Shown here: in pieces, positions 17,963 through 25,183 of the stretch | How positions within the stretch are numbered: position 1 is the first letter of the stretch | How the letters are laid out: each line of letters starts with the position of its first letter | Source: an uncultured Actinomycetes bacterium | GTDB lineage: Bacteria; Actinomycetota; CADDZG01; WHSQ01 | Reading direction: 5' to 3' | Assembly: GCA_937863385.1 (NCBI GenBank) | Contig: CALMBW010000020.1 | Location: 372,001 to 436,000, forward strand | DNA: 64,000 bases | Notes under the pieces: model-generated | Database searches by the model: none | Told to the model about the DNA's origin: nothing | The model's input: only the letters and a program-made list of their open reading frames with translations | Position numbers and translations under genes: made by a program

Positions 17963-18202
17963 CTAACCCCCGATGCGTTCCCGGAGGTCTCTCAAGAGAT
18001 CGTCGGGCTCCGGGTGTTTACCCGTGCGCTTCTTGGAGTAGACACGCTCGGTGTCGAGATAGACCTCGAACACACCCCCCGTGGCCGGCTTCAACTCGAC
18101 CGTTTCGAGTTTGTGTTCGAACTCCTCAAGGATCCTCTCCGTCAGACCGACGGCTCTAGGTCCGTAGCCTCAGGTGCGGCAATATTGGATGGTGATCTTC
18201 AT
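17963..18202 (-). CDS. SelW/Rdx-family selenoprotein with in-frame TGA (Sec11)
   Basis: Unsplit 80-codon frame from ATG 18202 to TAG 17963, interrupted by one TGA at 18170-18172. With TGA read as selenocysteine it gives 79 aa beginning MKITIQYCRT-Sec-GYGPRA. The thioredoxin-fold Rdx family (SelT/SelW/SelH) has exactly C-x-x-C or C-x-x-U here, and the rest fits the family: TGGVFEVYLD near 40-50 and SKKRTGKHPE near 56-65. A SECIS-like hairpin with a GGUCU apical loop follows the TGA. SelW-like proteins are small thiol oxidoreductases of unclear substrate. It converges with the DAHP synthase gene 8 bp away. The alternative is a nonsense-mutated Cys homologue, but the stop falls precisely on the redox residue. 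No selA, selB, selC or selD gene is in this window. Confidence 0.82.
18130..18163 (-). promoter_or_regulatory. candidate bacterial SECIS element
   Basis: On the minus-strand mRNA, six nt after the UGA, GGACCU (18163-18158) can pair with AGG-A-UCC (18136-18130, one bulged A). An internal loop follows, then a 5-bp stem CCGUC/GACGG (18153-18149 with 18143-18139) closed by the loop GGUCU (18148-18144). The loop starts 21 nt after UGA. This fits the known bacterial SECIS layout (short stem, apical loop beginning with G, loop about 16-37 nt from UGA), and the same GGUCU sequence occurs in the apical loop of the E. coli fdhF SECIS. Confidence 0.72.
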
Positions 18203-18290
18203 ATCTGGAACTTAACCGTCCTGGCTTGTCTTAATCCCGGTTTGGCCGCAAGCTTGTGGGCGAGCGGATCGATCTAGGAGGGCATGAGCT

Positions 18291-18908
18291 GTGGTTTGGA
18301 TAGTCGTCGGGGTCGTAGCCCTAGTGGTGATCGTGGTCATCGCCATCTACAACCGCCTGGTCAAGCTGCGCAATCGCATCGAGGCTGCCTGGGCACAGAT
18401 CGACGTGCAACTGAAGCGCCGGCACGACCTGATACCCAACCTCGTGGAGACCGTCAAGGGATACGCGGCTCACGAACGTGAAACGTTGGAGAACGTGACC
18501 AAGGCTCGGCAGCAAGCCGTCGCCGCCTCAGGGGTCGAGAACCAAGCCCAAGCCGAGAACATGTTGACCGCAGCATTGCGTCAACTCCTTGCCGTTGCCG
18601 AGGCATACCCAGACTTGAAGGCGAATCAGAATTTCCTGGCGCTGCAGGAGGAGCTGACGGGCACCGAAGGCAGGATCGCCTTCTCGCGGCAGTTCTACAA
18701 CGAGCAGGTGCTCAGCTACGACAACTCCCTCGAGCAGTTCCCCACCAACATCATCGCGGGGATGTTCAACTTCGAACCCAAGCCTTACTTCGAGGCTGAG
18801 GAAGCCGCTCGTACGGTACCTCGGGTGGATTTCGGCCAAGGAGGTGGCTCCGGTGCTCCCGCTGCCACACCTCCCACCGCGACGCCCCCAGACCAGCCTC
18901 AAGCCTGA
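18291..18908 (+). CDS. lemA: LemA family protein
   Basis: 205 aa. An N-terminal hydrophobic helix (about 2-20) is followed by the conserved LemA core: YNRLVKLRNRIEAAWAQIDV, then QLKRRHDLIPNLVETVKGYAAHE, a helical bundle, and FSRQFYNEQVLSYDN. The tail is Gly/Ala/Pro-rich. Start is GTG at 18291, placed 8 nt after AGGAGGG; an ATG at 18284 is out of frame. It is followed after 16 bp by htpX, a pairing common in bacteria. LemA function is poorly known. Confidence 0.92.
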   Translation: MVWIVVGVVALVVIVVIAIYNRLVKLRNRIEAAWAQIDVQLKRRHDLIPNLVETVKGYAAHERETLENVTKARQQAVAASGVENQAQAENMLTAALRQLLAVAEAYPDLKANQNFLALQEELTGTEGRIAFSRQFYNEQVLSYDNSLEQFPTNIIAGMFNFEPKPYFEAEEAARTVPRVDFGQGGGSGAPAATPPTATPPDQPQA

Positions 18909-18924
18909 GTAGATAGGCCCTCGG

Positions 18925-19860
18925 ATGTACGAGCGGATCGGATCCAATGTCCGCAAGTCGTGGTTGCTCGTCGGCGGCTTCGTCGTGTTCGTGTTGGTCG
19001 TCGGACTCGTCGTTGGTCAGGCGTTCGAATATGGGTACTGGCCTCTGGCGATATCCGGTGTCGTCGCCGTACTCATGTCCTGGGGGTCCTACTTCAACAG
19101 CGACAAGATCGCCCTCTCCATGAGCAAGGCAGTACCGGCAGACGAAACGCAGTACGCGCAGCTACACAACATCGTCGAAGGTTTATGCCTGGCTGCCGGG
19201 ATGCAGAAGCCGAGGGTCTACGTGGTGAACGACGACGCGCCCAATGCGTTCGCAACGGGGCGCAACCAAGAACACGCAGCGATCGCGGTCACGACCGGCC
19301 TGATGGAAAAGATGTCACGAGACGAACTCGAAGGAGTGATCGCCCACGAACTTTCGCACATCAAGAACCGCGACATCCTCGTCATGACTTTGGCCGTAAC
19401 CCTTGTGGGTGTGATCGTCTTGATGGCGGACGTGATGATCAGGATGTTGTGGTGGGGTGGCGGCGGGCGGCGCGACGACCGTGGTGGTGGCAACGCCGTC
19501 TTCGCGATCCTCGGCATCGTGCTCTTGATCCTGGCGCCGATCGTCGCCCAGGTCATGCACTTCGCCATCTCGCGGCGGCGCGAATTCCTCGCCGACGCGG
19601 ACGCCGTCTTCATCACCCGTTACCCGGACGGATTGATCAGCGCCCTTCAGAAGCTGCAAGCCGACCAGACCGTGGTGCGGTCGGGCAGCCGAGCAACCGC
19701 TCATCTATGGATCGAGGCACCCATCCCTAGAAGCAAGAACGAGGCCAGGGGCGGGCGAGGGTCGGGAGCCTGGTTGAACAGACTCTTTGACACCCACCCA
19801 CCCCTAGAAGACCGCATCGCTGCCCTGCAAGAGAGCAGCGTCGCTGGATCGCGTCCTTAA
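18925..19860 (+). CDS. htpX: membrane zinc metalloprotease HtpX
   Basis: 311-aa M48 protease for quality control of membrane proteins. Two N-terminal helices (about 13-31 and 38-55), the zinc site HELSH (141-145), two central helices around 150-170 and 185-210, and the third-ligand segment RRREFLADADA near 215 are present. A Gly/Arg-rich cytosolic loop (GGGGRRDDRGGGN) lies between the central helices. It is cotranscribed with lemA. Confidence 0.94.
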   Translation: MYERIGSNVRKSWLLVGGFVVFVLVVGLVVGQAFEYGYWPLAISGVVAVLMSWGSYFNSDKIALSMSKAVPADETQYAQLHNIVEGLCLAAGMQKPRVYVVNDDAPNAFATGRNQEHAAIAVTTGLMEKMSRDELEGVIAHELSHIKNRDILVMTLAVTLVGVIVLMADVMIRMLWWGGGGRRDDRGGGNAVFAILGIVLLILAPIVAQVMHFAISRRREFLADADAVFITRYPDGLISALQKLQADQTVVRSGSRATAHLWIEAPIPRSKNEARGGRGSGAWLNRLFDTHPPLEDRIAALQESSVAGSRP

Positions 19861-19883
19861 AGACGATTAGCTCACGCGCTCGC

Positions 19884-21176
19884 CTACGACGTGACGAGCG
19901 ACTCCTCTTCGGTTGGCGCAACCGGTTCTTCATCGGAACGGATCAGGTTCGCTCGTTCGGGCACTCGCCTCTCAAGCGTACGAACCCAAGGGATGCACAC
20001 GATGCACACCAGGACGAGTCCGACGAAGAATGGTTCACCTAGTTCCTGTCCCAGCATTAAGCCGGCTAGGGCAGGCCCAATGATGTGGCCGATCGAGAAC
20101 GTCAACGAGTAGCCGGCGTTGTATCTACCCCGCAACTCATCGGGTGCAAGGTCGTTGGTCATCCCAGGCACCGTCGGCGACACCAGGCACTCACCCAGAG
20201 CGAACACGGCCATCGCCAGGATGAACCCACCACTGCGGAGCAGTCCCTCCGGCACGCGAACGGCGATCAACACCAGGGTCCATGCCGTGGCCCAGAGGGC
20301 AAAGATCGACATCAGAGCGCGGGTACGGCGCTTTCCCTCCAGCCACTTCAGCAAGACCAGTTGAGCGACGACGATCACGAACGTATTCGCAGCGAAAGTC
20401 GCTCCGAGCAATCTCGTGCTCGCGTTCCCTACCGAAGTGATGAAGGCCGGAAAGCCCGACTCGAGCTGTGAATAGCCAACAGTCACCATCACGGCAGCGA
20501 TGATCATCAGCCGCATGAAGATCTTGTCGGCCACCACCGTCCGATAGCCCCCATTAGCTTTGAGCTCGTCGGACTTGGGCGGAGCATTGCCGATGTCTTT
20601 CATCACAAACAACATCACTCCGAAGATCACCCAAGTGAGCGCATCTAGCAGATACATCGCTTCGAATGTGCCCGGTCGGTTCACGTCCACCACTAGTCCA
20701 CCGATGATCCCTCCGACACCGATGCCAGCATTCAGGGTGGCGTAGTGGACCGCGAAGACACTCGAACGCTTCGACTCGCTGACCACGGAAGAGAGCAGCG
20801 AATGCGTTGCCGGCCACATAGCTGCGATCCCGGTGCCGAAGATCATCGCGGACACGAAAGCGTGCCAGGGCTCGGATATCAAGGCGAACCCGATCGATCC
20901 GATGCCACACAGCACCAAGGCACCGATGAGCGCCCGTCGAGGCCCGTAACGGTCGACCACGACTCCCGATGGAGCTCCGAATATCAGGGCAACGAGAGCC
21001 AGGGACGAGAAAACGAAACCGGCGGTCGTCACGTCGATGCCCCGAACGTCGCGCAGGTATACGACCAGAAACGGCAGGACGAGTCCGCTCCCCAGTGCGG
21101 ACAGAGCGTCTCCGGCAAGGATGCGCCACACCTTAGGAGGCAGGTCGGGGATGAAGCTCTTGATCGTTGCGGTCAT
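19884..21176 (-). CDS. major facilitator superfamily transporter
   Basis: 430-aa protein with about twelve hydrophobic segments and the MFS loop 2-3 motif G-x3-D-R-x-G-x-R (GVVVDRYGPRRA near residue 72-83). It resembles drug/metabolite efflux carriers of the MdtG/YjjL type, but the substrate cannot be inferred. A hydrophilic C-terminal tail ends EEPVAPTEEESLVTS. Upstream (21177-21382) is a 206-bp gap with no supportable gene. Confidence 0.85.
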   Translation of the reverse strand: MTATIKSFIPDLPPKVWRILAGDALSALGSGLVLPFLVVYLRDVRGIDVTTAGFVFSSLALVALIFGAPSGVVVDRYGPRRALIGALVLCGIGSIGFALISEPWHAFVSAMIFGTGIAAMWPATHSLLSSVVSESKRSSVFAVHYATLNAGIGVGGIIGGLVVDVNRPGTFEAMYLLDALTWVIFGVMLFVMKDIGNAPPKSDELKANGGYRTVVADKIFMRLMIIAAVMVTVGYSQLESGFPAFITSVGNASTRLLGATFAANTFVIVVAQLVLLKWLEGKRRTRALMSIFALWATAWTLVLIAVRVPEGLLRSGGFILAMAVFALGECLVSPTVPGMTNDLAPDELRGRYNAGYSLTFSIGHIIGPALAGLMLGQELGEPFFVGLVLVCIVCIPWVRTLERRVPERANLIRSDEEPVAPTEEESLVTS

Positions 21177-21382
21177 CGGGTCACCTATCTGAAACGGAGG
21201 TCGCGCTACTCACTAGGTGGTTGCGCTGGAACGGACGGGGAACGGCGGCGGTGCCGCCGGATGCTGCCGCTAGAGAACGGCAGGGCAAGTCGCGGCCGCG
21301 ATCGGCCCCGGCGACTTCATCGTGAACATGCGTCCGTGATTGTTCATACGTGGGTCATTCAACATCGCTGCTCGCGCAGGAG

Positions 21383-22066
21383 TCAAGCTCTGGCGCGGGG
21401 GATCCATTCGAGAACCGCATGGCACAGTTCGAGCCACGCGTCCTCGGTGCTGCGGCCCGACGACTTGCGAACCTTGAATGAATGGTCCCCGTCATCGATC
21501 ACTGCCACCTCGTTCGGGCCGGGAAGATCAGCTCGGACCTTGTTCAGCGTCGCCAGTGGACAGAAGGGGTCTCTCGTTCCTTCGATGAACAACATCGGGG
21601 CCTCGATCTTGTAGAGGTGCTTGTCGCGCAGACGTTCGGGACGACCCGGCGGGTGCAGTGGATACCCAAAGAACGCTAGCCCATCGACCTCGAGACCCTC
21701 GGCCACCACGTGAGACGCGATCCGTCCACCCATGGATTTGCCCCCCACGAAGATCGGACCCGAATGGTCGGCGCCCTTGGCCCGCACGACCGCGGCATAT
21801 GTCTCTTCCAGCACGGGTTGGCGGTCGGGGCTCTTCCTGCCGGCATCGAGGTAAGGGAAATTGAAACGGCACACCTTCAGCCCGCCTCCGGATAGGACAT
21901 CGGAAACGAAGGACATGAAGTCACTGTGGATGCCCGCACCGGCACCCGGCGCAAGGAACAACAGATCGGTCGCAGTCTTGGGTCCATCGATCACAGCCGA
22001 CACCTGACCCGCTGGAACCCGTACCTTGACCGTTCTGCCCAAGAGTGCCTCCTTCGAAGCAGGCAT
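21383..22066 (-). CDS. alpha/beta hydrolase (dienelactone hydrolase/KANL3-Tex30-like)
   Basis: 227 aa. The nucleophile elbow is GGKSMGGR (Ser111), the oxyanion region is LFLAPGAGAG near 36-45, the acid lies in EGTRDPF near 170-176 and the histidine in DDGDHSF near 195. This pattern fits the KANL3/Tex30-like alpha/beta hydrolases. ATG at 22066 gives the family length; an open in-frame extension to 22285 has no homology-like features. A 268-bp gap (22067-22334) separates it from the divergent EtfD gene and must hold both promoters; TATACT at 22287-22292 is a possible -10. Confidence 0.75.
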   Translation of the reverse strand: MPASKEALLGRTVKVRVPAGQVSAVIDGPKTATDLLFLAPGAGAGIHSDFMSFVSDVLSGGGLKVCRFNFPYLDAGRKSPDRQPVLEETYAAVVRAKGADHSGPIFVGGKSMGGRIASHVVAEGLEVDGLAFFGYPLHPPGRPERLRDKHLYKIEAPMLFIEGTRDPFCPLATLNKVRADLPGPNEVAVIDDGDHSFKVRKSSGRSTEDAWLELCHAVLEWIPRARA

Positions 22067-22334
22067 CGTATCCCCTGGACCACCGAGCGACCCAAGTGCC
22101 CCCCGCATAAGTAACGCCAAGGTCCAGAGCGCAACTGCGCCCCGAGCGCAAGGCGCGAGGAGTCGTGCGTACCAGGGAGTACGGACGCGACGAGTAACGC
22201 CGCGATCGGGGATGCAGGGGCGCTCCGGCCTGTCGGCTATTTGTGCGGGGGGCACTACGCGGCGCTCTCGTAGGGTGGCCCCCACCTATACTCCTGACGT
22301 TGTCCGCCCGGTCCAGTCGTTCAAGGAGATGTCA

Positions 22335-24452
22335 GTGATCGAGAAGGCTGTGATGACCGTCCTGTTGTTGCTGACGATCGGAGCGTTCGCGTTCCGCGCC
22401 AAACAACTCGTCGGTTACATCGGGCTGGGAGCGGAAGAGGATCGCAAACCGCGCGACTGGAAGCGCAAGCTCAAGGATCAACTCGTCGTCGTACTCGGTC
22501 AACGCAAGCTCCTTCAGTGGACGGTTCCCGGCGTACTGCACCTGTTCATCTTCTGGGGCTTCATGGTTCTTTTCACGACGATCATCGAGGCCTTCGGGGC
22601 GGTCTACCAGACCGGCTTCCACATCCCGTTGATCGGAAAGTGGGGGCCTCTGGGGGCGCTCCAAGACCTATTCGTGGTCGCCGTGCTGATCGGGATCATC
22701 GGCGGCTTCATCATCCGGCGCGGACAACAGCCGGGGCGCTACAAGGGATCGCACACGAAAGAGGCCGAGTACATCCTTTACGCCATCTTCGGGATCATGA
22801 TCACGATCCTGTTCACCAGGGGGGCCGAGATCTCACTCGGTTACTTCCCCTACGACCCCGCTTGGACACCAGCATCGAACCTGGCTTCCAAGGCCTTCTC
22901 GTCATTGGGGCACGAGGCACGTGAGGCCTGGGACACGGTGTTTCTGTGGTGGCACTCCCTGATCATCTTGGCGTTCCTCGTTTACATCACCTACAGCAAG
23001 CATCTGCACATCATCACTTCGGGCGCCAACGTCCTGTTCGTTTCCGAGCGCCCGAAAGGCGCTCTCAAGCCCATGCACATCGACATCGAGAACATGGGTG
23101 AGGACGACACCTTCGGTGCCGGCAAGCTCACCGATCTGACGTGGAAGCAGATGCTGGATGGGATGACCTGCACCGAGTGCGGACGTTGCCAGAGCCAATG
23201 CCCGGCGTGGAATACGGGCAAGCCCCTGAACCCCAAGCTGCTCATCATGGACATCCGCGATCACATGTTCGACTACGGGCCCGCACTTCTCGCCGCCAAA
23301 CAAGAAGGCCCCGAGGCTTACGCGGCAGCACTCGAAACCCTTCCTCCTCTGAATCCGGAGATCATCGAAGACGAGGTCATCTGGGACTGCACCACATGTG
23401 GTGCATGCGTCCAGGCCTGCCCCGTTGACATCGAGCACATCGATCACATCATCGACATGCGACGCAATCTGGTGATGACCGAATCACGCTTCCCCCGCGA
23501 GATGCAAAGCGCTCTGAACAACATGGAGACCACGGGCAACCCATGGGGTCAGCCTCCGCAGGCTCGGTTGGAATGGACGCAGGGAACCTCCAAGCAAGAA
23601 GCGCTCGAGATCCCTCATATCTCCGAGGCACCCGATGCTGAAGTGTTGTTCTGGGTCGGTTGCGCCGGAGCGTTCGATGACCGCAACAAGAAGGTCGTCT
23701 ACGACTTCGCCAAGCTCATGCAGCTAGCGAACGTCAAGTTCGCGATCCTCGGAGGCGAGGAGTCTTGCAACGGTGACCCGGCGCGCCGTATGGGGGCCGA
23801 GTACATCTATCAGATGCTTGCCGAGCAGAACATCGAGACCCTGAACAACTACAAGGTGAAGAAGATCGTCACGATCTGCCCTCACTGCTTCAACACGATG
23901 TTCAACGAGTATCCGCAGTTCGGTGGCTATTTCGAGGTGATGCACCACACCGAATATCTGGCCGAGCTGATGCGGGACGGCCGCCTCAAGCCCGAGGGCG
24001 AGATCAACCGCAAGGTCACGTATCACGACCCCTGCTACAACGCCCGCCACAACGACGTTTGGAAGGGCGCCCGCGAGGTGATCGAAGGCATCCCGGGAAC
24101 CGAGTACGGCGAGCTGAAGCGGCACGGCCATTCGACGTTCTGCTGTGGCGCCGGCGGCGGCCGCATGTGGATGGAAGAACGCATGGGCAAAAAGGTAAAC
24201 ATCGAACGAACCGACGAAGCGCTCGCCTCTGCCTCAGACACCGTGGCCGTCGGCTGTCCGTTCTGCAACATCATGCTCTCTGACGGGATCACGGAGCGAG
24301 GCGCCGACGATCAGATGCAGGTTAAAGACGTCGCGACCCTGTTGCTTCAATCGATCGAGTTCCACCCGGAGTCCTCCGTAGCTGCCGGGAACGGCAACGG
24401 CTCGGAGACTCATGGCCGAAATGGCAACGGCTCCAACGGTTCGGAGGACTAA
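22335..24452 (+). CDS. EtfD-like membrane iron-sulfur oxidoreductase (ETF dehydrogenase type)
   Basis: 705 aa. The N-terminal third has about six hydrophobic helices like the nitrate-reductase gamma (haem b) domain. Then come two [4Fe-4S] ferredoxin motifs (CTECGRCQSQCP near 281 and CTTCGACVQACP near 362) and two CCG domains, with CPHC, HDPCYNAR and FCCGAGGGRM. This architecture matches actinobacterial EtfD, which passes electrons from electron-transfer flavoprotein (fatty-acid beta-oxidation) to menaquinone. GTG at 22335 lies 6 nt after AAGGAG; ATG at 22329 abuts it. The C-terminus is an unusual Asn-Gly-Ser tail. No etfAB is adjacent. The stop overlaps the convergent tetR stop. Confidence 0.88.
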   Translation: MIEKAVMTVLLLLTIGAFAFRAKQLVGYIGLGAEEDRKPRDWKRKLKDQLVVVLGQRKLLQWTVPGVLHLFIFWGFMVLFTTIIEAFGAVYQTGFHIPLIGKWGPLGALQDLFVVAVLIGIIGGFIIRRGQQPGRYKGSHTKEAEYILYAIFGIMITILFTRGAEISLGYFPYDPAWTPASNLASKAFSSLGHEAREAWDTVFLWWHSLIILAFLVYITYSKHLHIITSGANVLFVSERPKGALKPMHIDIENMGEDDTFGAGKLTDLTWKQMLDGMTCTECGRCQSQCPAWNTGKPLNPKLLIMDIRDHMFDYGPALLAAKQEGPEAYAAALETLPPLNPEIIEDEVIWDCTTCGACVQACPVDIEHIDHIIDMRRNLVMTESRFPREMQSALNNMETTGNPWGQPPQARLEWTQGTSKQEALEIPHISEAPDAEVLFWVGCAGAFDDRNKKVVYDFAKLMQLANVKFAILGGEESCNGDPARRMGAEYIYQMLAEQNIETLNNYKVKKIVTICPHCFNTMFNEYPQFGGYFEVMHHTEYLAELMRDGRLKPEGEINRKVTYHDPCYNARHNDVWKGAREVIEGIPGTEYGELKRHGHSTFCCGAGGGRMWMEERMGKKVNIERTDEALASASDTVAVGCPFCNIMLSDGITERGADDQMQVKDVATLLLQSIEFHPESSVAAGNGNGSETHGRNGNGSNGSED

Positions 24453-25183
24453 CGCGCTACGAGGCCGTACATCGCGGCTTCCAGCAACTTGTCGGCTAAG
24501 CCATCGGGCCATTCGACGTAGTTCGGGTGCGTGATCATCAGCATCACGAGACCGTGGACACTTGACCACAGGATCAAGGCAGCTTCCAGTGGGTCCATCG
24601 GCCGTAAGACACCTGTCTCGATGCACTGCCCGACCTTGTCGACCAATGACATGAACGCGATGTCTCCCTGGGTCGGCTCCTCGGTCGTCCAGGTGTCTGC
24701 CCAGTCGTCATCGACCTTCGTAGCCATCAGGAATCGATAGGCCTCTGGGTTCTCGAATCCGAAGTTGATGTAGGCGCGGCCGCCGGCCATCAGCCCCTCC
24801 AAGGGATCCTCGATACGTTCCATGATCCGCATGGCCTCGTTCAACTGGGCGAAGCGCCGGTCGCAGATCGCCTGAAACAACTCGTCCTTGTCTGCGAAGT
24901 GCGCGTAGATCGCAGGGGGCGTCACTCCCACAGCATTCGCGATGGCGCGCATCGAAACCCGATCCACTCCGCCTGCCTCGACCATCAGCGCTTCGGCCCT
25001 GGTGAGGATCTCTTCCCTGGTCTTATCGCCCTCACCGCGCCGGGCCTTGGGCCTCGGCGCGGTGGTTTCGTGAACGATGCCTATGACTAACTCCCTCCCC
25101 CTTGGAGCGGTGCGGGTGACGCTGGCGGGACCGCTGGTTCCCCCTCGCTGATACCGAATCTGTTGTACACCTTTCGCATCCAT
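24449..25183 (-). CDS. TetR-family transcriptional regulator
   Basis: The helix-turn-helix is clear: TREEILTRAEALMVEAGG, then VSMRAIANAVGVTPPAIYAHF, followed by a C-terminal ligand domain of the TetR_C_13-like type (MATKVDDDWADTW...). The start is uncertain. A purine-rich ribosome site (AAGGGGGAGGGAG) lies at 25091-25103, but downstream of it only ATA (25084) or ATC (25078) is in frame; no ATG, GTG or TTG occurs before the HTH. The nearest canonical in-frame start is ATG 25183, overlapping mmpL by 97 bp, and is used here. It follows mmpL in the same operon and probably represses it. Confidence 0.85.
   Translation of the reverse strand: MDAKGVQQIRYQRGGTSGPASVTRTAPRGRELVIGIVHETTAPRPKARRGEGDKTREEILTRAEALMVEAGGVDRVSMRAIANAVGVTPPAIYAHFADKDELFQAICDRRFAQLNEAMRIMERIEDPLEGLMAGGRAYINFGFENPEAYRFLMATKVDDDWADTWTTEEPTQGDIAFMSLVDKVGQCIETGVLRPMDPLEAALILWSSVHGLVMLMITHPNYVEWPDGLADKLLEAAMYGLVAR

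Noticed and set aside
17963-18202. Reading the SelW-like gene as a pseudogene
   Set aside because: The only stop falls exactly on the redox residue, the rest of the frame is intact and a SECIS-like hairpin follows, so Sec is the better reading.
18014-18277. Plus-strand frame opposite the SelW-like gene
   Set aside because: Shadow of the selenoprotein frame; no family features.
21270-21329. 19-codon minus-strand frame in the gap between the MFS and hydrolase genes
   Set aside because: No ribosome site, no recognisable peptide family; too short to support.
22026-22334. Upstream extension of the EtfD frame
   Set aside because: No homology-like features; the ribosome site AAGGAG sets the start at 22335 or 22329.
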